A stretch of DNA of 37,225 bases. It comes from a virus. A program made the position numbers and the translations under genes. The stretch spans positions 1-37,225 of the IMG/VR virus record IMGVR_UViG_3300046364_000025, one strand, 5' to 3'. Positions 31,294-37,225 of the stretch are shown in pieces; within the stretch, counting starts at the first letter, position 1, and every line of letters starts with the position of its first letter. The notes under the pieces are model-generated. The model worked only from the letters and a program-made list of their open reading frames with translations, searched no databases and was not told where the DNA came from.

Positions 31294-33569
31294 TTCCAGG
31301 TTAGTTTAGGTTTATCTGCTTCAAAAGGAATCTTTAGTATTCTACCATGAACTTCGATAGGTTCGTTCATGAGGGATTCTACTATAGGTAAGAGCTTATG
31401 TATTTCCGTAGTTCTTACTTGTATCAATAAGCTGTCGTGAATTTGCGCGCATAATCTAAAGTTAGTTTCGTTGCGCAGTTCTTTATTACTATGGATACGC
31501 AGGATAGCTCTGTTAATAAGTGCAACCGAAAGATTTTGACTTGGGTGCGCAACGTATTTGTTAAGAGCTGGCTTGCTAGTCATCGGGTCACTAAAGCAAT
31601 ATCTAGTGTAGCCTAACGGACTTACTAGCATGTTGGTAGCTTTAATCTGTAGTATGAGTTCACCATAATAAGTGTTGTCATTTATCAGATGCTTAACTCC
31701 ATTAGTGTGAAACTTTTCATTTACATAGTTCGTACCTTTCAGGCGTGGGTAGGTATTGCAGAAGCCTACTAACAAATGCCTAGCAATTTGTTGTAACCCG
31801 TAGGGGTCAGGAAGTTTAAGTAAAGCCTTAGCTTGCCATAGATTCTTCTCGCCCATAGTAGAGATTAAAACAAAGTCCCCCATGTTATAGTTAGCGCCGT
31901 GGTTAGTACGCTTACTCAGGTCACGGATACTGAAGGTATGATTTTTCTTAGCTTCCTTAGCTTCGGCTACAATGTAATCAAAGTCTAAGCCAAAGAACTT
32001 AGAAGCATTGTGACTATGAAAGTCTGGAGAGTTTTCAACTGCATCTATTAGGGCTAAGTCCTGTGCTAAGTAACCAGTAGTTCTACTCTCTGCTTGACTG
32101 TAATCAATCTCTAAAATAGAAAATCCTTCATCAGCATCCACGAAAACTTTAGCTTCTACTGGAACGTTCTGGATTTGAAATCCATAAGATACATAACTAG
32201 GCTTTCTACCAGTTCCCCAATATTCGTTAAAGTTAAAGTGGCTACCGCTGCTGCTGAATCTGCCTGACTCTGTGCCCCAAGGATTAAGACTGTAATGCAG
32301 TCTGCCGTTAAGTAAGTTGACCAATGCATAGTTACTGTGGAACTTTAAGTTCTCTCTGTAGGTGGTTAGCTGAAAACCAAGGATACTGTTGAGTGGGTGC
32401 TTAGAGCTAAAGGCTACTGTAGCTTTAGCATCGGTAGAGTCTAGTTCCTTAGCGCCATAGATATGAAACAAGGTAAGAACCTGCTTAGGACTTCCAGGAT
32501 TAAAGTTAACATTGTCTGCCATTATAGCTAGGCGTCTGCGACTGACCTCAATATTTTCTCTTGCTTTTACTTCAAGTTCAGAAAGCTTTTCTTGATTAAC
32601 TTTAAGACCTCGCATGCCCATAAGTAAGCAGCAAAACTGCAAAGGAAAAGTGTGGCTGTAATTAATATAAGCCCAATCAGGCATTTCCAACAGTAAGCTA
32701 ACACACGCATGTAGAGTAAAGAAACTATCACGCGCATTGTAGCGTAGAAATTCGTGCCTGTCTCCAACCTTGTCGTCTTTCCAGAACTCAGCATCTTGTA
32801 ATGCAAACGCTGCAATAAAGTCAAGTCGTCTAGGTAGTTCTGCATACCAACTATGAAACAAACCCATAGTATCAAGTAGATAATTATAAGGAATAATTCC
32901 GTACCGTAAGAGATAAGTAATGTCATACTGTCCATTCTGAAAAATCTTAATAGCGGCTGTTGTTCCTAGTGCAGTACGTAGCCATTGCACATTAGATAAG
33001 GAAGTGAACTCCAAGACATAAGTTTTTGTTATTCCTAGCTTAGAGTTATATCCAGCTAACGCAATACAACTAATGCTTAGTTCTTTACCTGGAGTTTCAA
33101 TGTCTGCAGCTATTAAACTACACTGCATAAGGAAGTGTATGGCTGCCTTAGCTTCTATAGAATCCTTGGCTAAGTCTAGTATCTGCCACGTGAACTGCCC
33201 TGCTTTGTAAAAACTATCCGGATTAAGAAGCTTACGAAGAAAACGCTTAGCCAGAAAAGCGTAAGTATCAACAGTTCTATAATGCTCAAAAGGATTAAGC
33301 ACCAATACGTTACCTTCGATAATTGTTCCGTAAAAGTCATTGATAGTAGCTTTGCGCGCACCGATTTTATCTGCAAGAAACTTTGGGCAAGTAGTAATGT
33401 ATAAAGCGCACGGAGCTTCTGGGTTAAGAATGAAATCATAGGTGTCTTTATAAGCTACAAGCAAAGGGTGTATCAGCAGTGCGTACTTTTTATCTTCTAG
33501 TGCTGGAACCACGCCTACTCTGATTAAAGGTTTTTTAGTAACTAAGTATGTGCTTGTGTCTAGTTTCAT
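31290..33569 (-). CDS. Family A DNA polymerase with 3'-5' exonuclease domain
   Basis: This is the replicative polymerase (759 aa). The exonuclease domain has D156 and E158 (AADIET), D216 (QNGQYDITYL) and Y277/D281 (RYNARDSFF), all intact. The polymerase domain has TESGRFSS (433-440), QNVP (467-470), motif A with D489 (EIDYSQAESR), motif B R549/K553/H557/Y561 (IRDLSKRTNHGANYNMG) and motif C 711-713 HDS (QIHDSLL). Motif B has His at the position of T7 Tyr526 or E. coli Phe762, and motif C has Ser where Glu is usual. The catalytic Asp residues are present. It starts in an ATGA overlap. A thioredoxin-binding loop is not evident. Confidence 0.95.
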   Translation of the reverse strand: MKLDTSTYLVTKKPLIRVGVVPALEDKKYALLIHPLLVAYKDTYDFILNPEAPCALYITTCPKFLADKIGARKATINDFYGTIIEGNVLVLNPFEHYRTVDTYAFLAKRFLRKLLNPDSFYKAGQFTWQILDLAKDSIEAKAAIHFLMQCSLIAADIETPGKELSISCIALAGYNSKLGITKTYVLEFTSLSNVQWLRTALGTTAAIKIFQNGQYDITYLLRYGIIPYNYLLDTMGLFHSWYAELPRRLDFIAAFALQDAEFWKDDKVGDRHEFLRYNARDSFFTLHACVSLLLEMPDWAYINYSHTFPLQFCCLLMGMRGLKVNQEKLSELEVKARENIEVSRRRLAIMADNVNFNPGSPKQVLTLFHIYGAKELDSTDAKATVAFSSKHPLNSILGFQLTTYRENLKFHSNYALVNLLNGRLHYSLNPWGTESGRFSSSGSHFNFNEYWGTGRKPSYVSYGFQIQNVPVEAKVFVDADEGFSILEIDYSQAESRTTGYLAQDLALIDAVENSPDFHSHNASKFFGLDFDYIVAEAKEAKKNHTFSIRDLSKRTNHGANYNMGDFVLISTMGEKNLWQAKALLKLPDPYGLQQIARHLLVGFCNTYPRLKGTNYVNEKFHTNGVKHLINDNTYYGELILQIKATNMLVSPLGYTRYCFSDPMTSKPALNKYVAHPSQNLSVALINRAILRIHSNKELRNETNFRLCAQIHDSLLIQVRTTEIHKLLPIVESLMNEPIEVHGRILKIPFEADKPKLTWK

Positions 33570-33829
33570 AGTAGTCCAAGTTCAATTTCTAATCTACGAA
33601 TGCGTTGTTCCAGAGATAAATATTTGTGGTGAGTTTCTTGGTAGCTAGGAACTTTTTCAGGCAGTTGCTTACTCTCGTACTCTTTATAGAGAGCTGTGTT
33701 AGCTTGCCTAGCTTTCTTAGCTCCAGCTATATCATAGGCTCTTATGCTGGCTTGTTTAATTTTCTCATTACTTAAACAAAGTCTGGCGTATTCTGCTAAG
33801 TCAAATGGGGATAAACGTAGTTTAGACAT
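33566..33829 (-). CDS. Hypothetical small helical protein, 87 aa
   Basis: I do not recognise a family. The protein is basic and helical, with a C-terminal coiled-coil-like end (LEQRIRRLEIELGLL). AGGAAAG just upstream is one of the clearest ribosome sites in the leftward block, and the stop is coupled to the polymerase start as ATGA, so it should help set polymerase levels. It may be a polymerase or helicase partner, by inference. Confidence 0.65.
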   Translation of the reverse strand: MSKLRLSPFDLAEYARLCLSNEKIKQASIRAYDIAGAKKARQANTALYKEYESKQLPEKVPSYQETHHKYLSLEQRIRRLEIELGLL

Positions 33830-33865
33830 TCTTTACTTTCCTGTTTGTTTAATAAATAACTTTAA

Positions 33866-33899
33866 GATAAAGACAACAGTATAAACTTTTATCTTTATC
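33866..33899 (-). promoter_or_regulatory. Inverted repeat in the gap before the polymerase sub-operon
   Basis: GATAAAG (33866-33872) and CTTTATC (33893-33899) form a perfect 7-base inverted repeat with a 20-base loop in an 80-base gap. The minus strand also reads TATACT at 33883-33878 inside the loop. It may be a weak promoter with an operator; no -35 box or U-run supports a firm call. Confidence 0.3.
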
Positions 33900-33909
33900 A
33901 TGAAACTAT

Positions 33910-34299
33910 TTAACTTCGGATAACTGTGCCTAACAGACATTCAATACCGTCGTCGGTTAATCCCGCGCGTTCGTCTTGCAACTTATCCATGCAGCCAGCG
34001 TAGCCTGCAATGTCTAAGATAGAATCTTTGTGCATTGGCATATGTGCTAGGCGTGCAATTTTAACTTGCATCATAAGCAAGGCTACATCTTCTGCAGTAA
34101 TGACCTGGGTAGGGGCTAGCTTACGAACCAGTGTGCCAGTCATCAGCATAGCGATTTGCGTAAAGTTAGTTAGTTTATCGCCGTAGTCTTGTTGACGTTG
34201 ACCATTGATAGTAAGGTCGGCACGCTCTAGCAAAGACAGTGGTTTGGTTGGAGCGTCTGCAAGCATTGGCTTGCGGTGGAGATTAGCTTTAGTAATCAT
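33910..34299 (-). CDS. DUF6378-like protein (MazG-like fold candidate)
   Basis: The protein has the core pattern I know from the DUF6378 family of phages: RQQDYGDKLTNFTQIAML, then ITAEDVALLMMQVKIARL, then KDSILDIAGYAG. The spaced acidic residues in these helices suggest an all-alpha nucleotide pyrophosphohydrolase relative, but no reaction is established here. The frame is open from a GTG at 34335; the ATG at 34299 (129 aa) is preferred because it makes an 11-base stop-start overlap with the upstream gene, as also seen at 34907-34917. It is in the same operon as a true MazG-like gene. Confidence 0.7.
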   Translation of the reverse strand: MITKANLHRKPMLADAPTKPLSLLERADLTINGQRQQDYGDKLTNFTQIAMLMTGTLVRKLAPTQVITAEDVALLMMQVKIARLAHMPMHKDSILDIAGYAGCMDKLQDERAGLTDDGIECLLGTVIRS

Positions 34300-34543
34300 A
34301 TGTAGTATTAGATGGATGGGTAGGTTTACGAGCACGGAAGCGCATAACTTGTCTAGTGTTAACTAGCTCGTTGTGCTGGCGAATCTCTTTCTTAGTGGAC
34401 ACACAAGTATGCTTGCCGTAGGTAGCAGCAGGTACTTTAGTTCCCCCGCCATAGTTAATTAAACTAGGCAGAGTCCGTACAGTTTTGCCAGCAAAAGTTT
34501 GTTCAAACAAGCCCATAAGACTTACTAATAAATTAGCTTTCAT
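34289..34543 (-). CDS. Hypothetical basic protein, 84 aa
   Basis: I do not recognise a family. The protein is basic (RFRARKPTH near the end) with a Gly/Thr-rich middle (NYGGGTKVPAATYG). It starts in an ATGA overlap with the MazG-like gene and ends in an 11-base overlap with the DUF6378-like gene, so it is sandwiched between the two putative nucleotide hydrolases. No function can be given. Confidence 0.6.
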   Translation of the reverse strand: MKANLLVSLMGLFEQTFAGKTVRTLPSLINYGGGTKVPAATYGKHTCVSTKKEIRQHNELVNTRQVMRFRARKPTHPSNTTYDY

Positions 34544-34917
34544 TGTTTATCTTTTCTCGCAGTAGCATCTGCGTCAGTGTAGGTTAAAGAATCGTAACGT
34601 TTCTGTAGCTTAGCTACATTCATATCTATTACGTCGGTTAGCTGGATGCCTAGTAGTTCCATTAGACCAGTCATGTAGAAAGCTAGGTCTCCTAGTTCTT
34701 CCTTAACATTGGTCACGTCCAAGTCTTTGTTGTAGATTGCCCACTTCTTAATAGCGTCCACTAATTCGCCTGCTTCTCCTGCAATACCTAATGCCATGTG
34801 CGTAGCGTCTGCCTTGGCAGCTGTCATCTCTTTGATAAGAACTTCTGGAGGCTTTTTTAACGCTGACACAAAAGCAAGGTAGGCATGAAAGTTGTTTACT
34901 GCAAGCTTAGTTGTCAT
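34540..34917 (-). CDS. MazG-like nucleotide pyrophosphohydrolase
   Basis: The 125-aa protein would hydrolyse (d)NTPs or alarmones to monophosphates. The MazG acidic motif is visible: GEAGELVDAIKKW, then KEELGDLAFYM, giving the E-x2-E ... E-x2-D metal site, followed by the usual final helix (DVIDMNVAKLQKRY). The frame is open from 35028, but the ATG at 34917 gives an 11-base overlap with the upstream gene and starts the recognised domain region, so it is preferred. Phage MazG enzymes adjust nucleotide pools or host stress signals during replication. Confidence 0.85.
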   Translation of the reverse strand: MTTKLAVNNFHAYLAFVSALKKPPEVLIKEMTAAKADATHMALGIAGEAGELVDAIKKWAIYNKDLDVTNVKEELGDLAFYMTGLMELLGIQLTDVIDMNVAKLQKRYDSLTYTDADATARKDKQ

Positions 34918-35296
34918 TGGTTGCTGCAGTAGCATTAATGCTAACCACGTTTCCTGTAGTAAGAGTAGAAGTTTCACCTCCAACAGCAGACTTAGTTTGC
35001 TCTGCTTGGTTAGTGGTAGGCGCAGCAATCATACTGATTTCAGTTAGAGTAGATTCCAACTTAGTTTGCTGCTTTTGGATATTGTCAATCGTAGCAGTTA
35101 AAAATATCTGCTTACCACTTTCAATAACAAGTGCTGTTAGTTGATTGTTAACAGTGTGCATTAGGTTAAAGTCTACAGGATTACCCCGAGACATAGAGCT
35201 ATGCATTTCAAAGTATGTCTGGGCTAAGTTAGTAGCATACTCTGCGCATTTAGCAGGGTTTCGCAAGGCATCTTGCATTTGTTCTTGAGCGTACAT
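34907..35296 (-). CDS. Hypothetical helical protein, 129 aa
   Basis: I do not recognise a family. Residues 1-95 are predicted helical with a short coiled-coil-like segment (IDNIQKQQTKLESTLTEI); the C-terminal 35 residues are Thr, Asn and Ala-rich and disordered. No clear ribosome site precedes the ATG. A leftward terminator lies just upstream, so this gene and those after it may be expressed less than the SSB-like gene before it. Confidence 0.65.
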   Translation of the reverse strand: MYAQEQMQDALRNPAKCAEYATNLAQTYFEMHSSMSRGNPVDFNLMHTVNNQLTALVIESGKQIFLTATIDNIQKQQTKLESTLTEISMIAAPTTNQAEQTKSAVGGETSTLTTGNVVSINATAATNDN

Positions 35297-35331
35297 AATA
35301 GGTTAGTGTTTAGGTTATAAAGTGTTAAAGG

Positions 35332-35369
35332 AAAAAATAAGGCAGAAGTTATTAGCCTCTACCTTATTT
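35332..35369 (-). terminator. Leftward intrinsic terminator inside the early block
   Basis: On the minus strand, AAATAAGGTAGA (35369-35358) pairs with TCTGCCTTATTT (35346-35335) at 11 of 12 positions around an 11-base loop, and six T follow (35337-35332, partly shared with the stem). It lies 22 bases past the stop of the SSB-like gene. It would make the upstream genes more abundant than the downstream ones unless anti-termination acts. Confidence 0.7.
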
Positions 35370-35390
35370 ACTTACATAACTAACGTTGGC

Positions 35391-35840
35391 TTAGATAACT
35401 TCGAGCTTGGCGATAACCAAGTTCTTGTACTCTTTACCTTCGTTCTCGCCTGAGCCTTTGCTCTCTTTGTACTTAAACGTAACTGCTACGTTCAGGTCTT
35501 TAGTAGCTTCAATAATCTCAGAGATTTTACCGGAAGTACTTAGTGCAGCTTTGAACTGTTTAAGGTGTGGCTTCATGAAGCCCAAGCCTTGCTCAGTATA
35601 GCCATACAGTACGCCAAACTTTTGCCCAACAACGTGAGGATTGTCAAGCTCTTGTGTGCCCAATTGCTTAGTTTCAATAAGCTTGAAGTCAAAGCTAACG
35701 TACTCTTTGTCTTTCAAGGTTTTTTGAGCCAAGCTAAGAGCACAAACGTATTCGCCACTAGGAGGCGTATCAAAACCTGGTAGGTCTTCGATATCATCTA
35801 AGTCTAAGTCTGGCATTTGATTCATTGATTGTTCTGACAT
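35391..35840 (-). CDS. Putative single-stranded-DNA-binding (OB-fold-like) protein
   Basis: The 149-aa protein has an acidic N-terminus (DLDLDDIEDLPGFD) followed by a beta-rich domain (GEYVCALSLAQKTL, EYVSFDFKLIETKQL, KFGVLYGYTEQG) and a final strand pair (YKNLVIAKLEVI), consistent with an OB-type or DUF669-like fold. In phages carrying Sak4-type ATPases an SSB is often encoded nearby, and the Sak4-like gene lies three genes upstream here. No canonical SSB tail is seen. The start lacks a clear ribosome site. Confidence 0.5.
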   Translation of the reverse strand: MSEQSMNQMPDLDLDDIEDLPGFDTPPSGEYVCALSLAQKTLKDKEYVSFDFKLIETKQLGTQELDNPHVVGQKFGVLYGYTEQGLGFMKPHLKQFKAALSTSGKISEIIEATKDLNVAVTFKYKESKGSGENEGKEYKNLVIAKLEVI

Positions 35841-35873
35841 GGTAGTAATGTTTCTATATAAATGTTAAAGGTT

Positions 35874-35909
35874 GTTAAAAAGATAGGGAGATTGTGATAG
35901 CTTTTTAAC
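35874..35909 (-). other. AT-rich inverted repeat between leftward genes
   Basis: GTTAAAAAG (35874-35882) and CTTTTTAAC (35901-35909) form a perfect 9-base inverted repeat with an 18-base loop in the 107-base gap between leftward genes. It may be a weak terminator, an RNA processing signal or an operator. It has no GC-rich core and no long U-run. Confidence 0.4.
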
Positions 35910-35947
35910 CTAGGCTTGTGGCTTTGGTCTAACTAAGTTATCAGTAG

Positions 35948-36184
35948 TTAGGTTTCTGGGAAGTCTGGAGCTTGCACTACATCTTTTATACGGGCTTTCC
36001 AACTTTCTGAATCTCTCCAGTTAGGGAAAGTTTCTTCATCTGGCGGAGTAGGGTCTAATGTAACGCTTAGGTAGCCATTAGCCAGCGCAGTCTTGCGTAG
36101 CATTTCAACTTCTGTTTCGTTGCGTACAGCATAAGATTGCCAAATCATACCACCTACAGTGTTTCTAATGTACAAGCCTTTCAT
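35948..36184 (-). CDS. Hypothetical small protein, 78 aa
   Basis: I do not recognise a family. It starts in an ATGA overlap with the upstream gene. The product is a small mixed alpha/beta protein (GMIWQSYAVRNETEVEMLRK) with an acidic, Trp and Pro-containing C-terminus (PPDEETFPNWRDSESWKAR). No motif gives a function; it belongs to the replication and recombination block by position. Confidence 0.65.
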   Translation of the reverse strand: MKGLYIRNTVGGMIWQSYAVRNETEVEMLRKTALANGYLSVTLDPTPPDEETFPNWRDSESWKARIKDVVQAPDFPET

Positions 36185-36375
36185 ACTGTTTCACACGCCA
36201 ATCCTGTTGCGTACATAGCAAGCTCTTTGAAGCTAAGATGTTCCATAAGAACTTCGTCGTCTTCGTCGTCTTTACCTTGTACTAATTGAAACGCATTGTC
36301 GTCAATATCGTAGTGAGCTTCTTGGTTTTGCAGTTCTAACTGCTGTGCTATGTCTAGCATATTAATTAACATCAT
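36181..36375 (-). CDS. Hypothetical acidic protein, 64 aa
   Basis: I do not recognise a family. The protein is strongly acidic in the middle (GKDDEDDEVLMEH) with flanking helices. Size and charge would fit a DNA-mimic or protein-binding early protein, but this is inference. AAGGA lies about eleven bases before the first ATG (36375); the second ATG is in tandem at 36372. It is coupled at its end to the next gene. Confidence 0.6.
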   Translation of the reverse strand: MMLINMLDIAQQLELQNQEAHYDIDDNAFQLVQGKDDEDDEVLMEHLSFKELAMYATGLACETV

Positions 36376-36377
36376 GA

Positions 36378-37175
36378 TTAAACAATTCCTTTATTGTAAA
36401 TAAGTTGCAAGGGTGAATAGAGCTTGTTAACTTCTTCCGTCTTAACATTAAGCCTACTACCAGTAAGTACATTAGGTACTTTACCTGGGCCTGAGCTAGC
36501 TACGAAGGAACCACCGCGTTGCTCTGTGTAAACCACGGTGTCGAAGTACTTACTGGTAGTCACTGCGAACTTGCTACTACCTGCTACTGGCACAATGCGT
36601 TTCTTACCATCTTCAAACTCAGCTACTTCTTCGTGAGTAATGGCAATGATGTTGCACTGTGCTAACTGTATTACGCTAAACATACGTTCCATATAAGACT
36701 TCATCTTACCCCAGTCGTCAAGTTGATACTTGTAATCGTCTGGCTTGCCACGAGTCACGTAAGCCAAGCAGCTAGTAGTAAGCTGGGTTAAGCTATCTAT
36801 CACTACGATGCGGGCAGGATTTTTCTCTACGATGGAGAACTCTGTGCTAGGTAATTTAGCTTTAATGCAGAAGTCACACTCAGCTTTGCCATGTTCGTCG
36901 CATATAGTAGTCTTAGGCGTAGTCAGCATACGGTAGAGACTTGTAAACATAAGTCCGTTGTCACCATCGTCTGGTAGGCGGAATAGATTTATATTCTCTA
37001 AGTATTCTGGCAGTAAGTTTTCCTTAGAAAGAAATGTACTGCTGCCATTCTCGCCGTCAATGTAGTCTAGTCTGTAGTGCTGGGCTAAGCGGCCAACCAT
37101 ACGTGTCTTACCAGTCTTGGCTGCACCAAATACTACAGTCTTAGAGTAGGGGGATTTTTCGGTAGAGATTTTCAT
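36378..37175 (-). CDS. Sak4-like (RecA/Rad51-type, AAA_24) ATPase with zinc motif
   Basis: A 265-aa RecA-fold ATPase, probably a recombination mediator or annealing factor working with an SSB. Walker A is GAAKTGKT (residues 17-24) and Walker B is IVVIDS with D127. Between them a CxxHx4CxxC set (C92, H95, C100, C103) should bind zinc, a feature seen in several phage AAA_24 proteins. ITHEE near residue 180 follows as a probable sensor. It starts in a TAATG overlap with the gene cut by the window edge. It could also serve in replication; it is not a DnaB-type helicase. Confidence 0.75.
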   Translation of the reverse strand: MKISTEKSPYSKTVVFGAAKTGKTRMVGRLAQHYRLDYIDGENGSSTFLSKENLLPEYLENINLFRLPDDGDNGLMFTSLYRMLTTPKTTICDEHGKAECDFCIKAKLPSTEFSIVEKNPARIVVIDSLTQLTTSCLAYVTRGKPDDYKYQLDDWGKMKSYMERMFSVIQLAQCNIIAITHEEVAEFEDGKKRIVPVAGSSKFAVTTSKYFDTVVYTEQRGGSFVASSGPGKVPNVLTGSRLNVKTEEVNKLYSPLQLIYNKGIV

Positions 37176-37225
37176 TACAGCACGATGGGAGTTTTAATCT
37201 TACGCTTACGAATTACTGGCTGGGG
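37175..37225 (-). CDS. Partial gene at the right edge, C-terminal 16 residues only
   Basis: Reading leftward from the edge, the frame PQPVIRKRKIKTPIVL ends in TAA at 37177-37175, which overlaps the ATG of the Sak4-like gene as TAATG. A basic C-terminus and tight coupling suggest a genuine gene of the same operon, most of which lies outside the window. No function can be assigned. Confidence 0.6.
   Translation of the reverse strand, partial: PQPVIRKRKIKTPIVL

Noticed and set aside
1-37225. Temperate phage or prophage
   Set aside because: No integrase, repressor, excisionase or attachment site was seen; gene content looks lytic, although part of the genome is missing.

Overview
The window holds most of the genome of a tailed phage with a podovirus-type gene plan, infecting a Gram-negative bacterium. 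The evidence is a large terminase subunit, portal, scaffold and HK97-type capsid in order, tail-tube and fibre genes, an internal-virion (ejection) module with a transglycosylase, a family A DNA polymerase, and a lysis cassette with both spanin parts (which implies an outer membrane). No tRNA, rRNA, CRISPR array, integrase or transposase was seen. Base composition is AT-rich (about 40% G+C by eye). The host species cannot be named from the sequence. The right edge cuts a gene, so the window is not the whole genome.

Layout. Positions 1-121 are repeat-rich and non-coding. A leftward gene (122-892) and a ~600-base control region (893-1497) come next; leftward and rightward promoters diverge from this region. 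Positions 1498-28718 form one long rightward late block: terminase, portal, scaffold and capsid (1498-8403), an intrinsic terminator right after the capsid gene, head-tail and tail-tube candidates (8491-11461), small Cys-rich or Ig-like surface proteins (11448-13600), fibre-like proteins (13641-16246), then a lysis region (16250-19841) that also holds a Pro-rich repeat protein and a 2-oxoglutarate/Fe(II) dioxygenase. A terminator and a new promoter at about 19.86-19.91 kb separate this from the ejection module (19934-28718), which ends with an 809-residue transglycosylase protein and a 1677-residue giant.

A bidirectional terminator at 28.73-28.77 kb separates the late block from the leftward early block (28783-37225): helicase-like ATPase, DnaQ-like exonuclease, DNA polymerase, two nucleotide-pyrophosphohydrolase-like proteins, an SSB-like candidate and a Sak4/RecA-like ATPase. 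Many of these genes are coupled by ATGA or 11-base overlaps. If the molecule is circular or permuted, the leftward promoter near 970 would read through 122-892 and on into this block.

Most notable observations: a complete absence of GATC on read-through; a prolyl-4-hydroxylase-like gene directly after a gene with five tandem Val-Gly-Ser-Pro-Pro repeats; a polymerase with unusual motif B (His) and motif C (HDS) residues; and a set of virion-region proteins that share Cys-rich N-termini.
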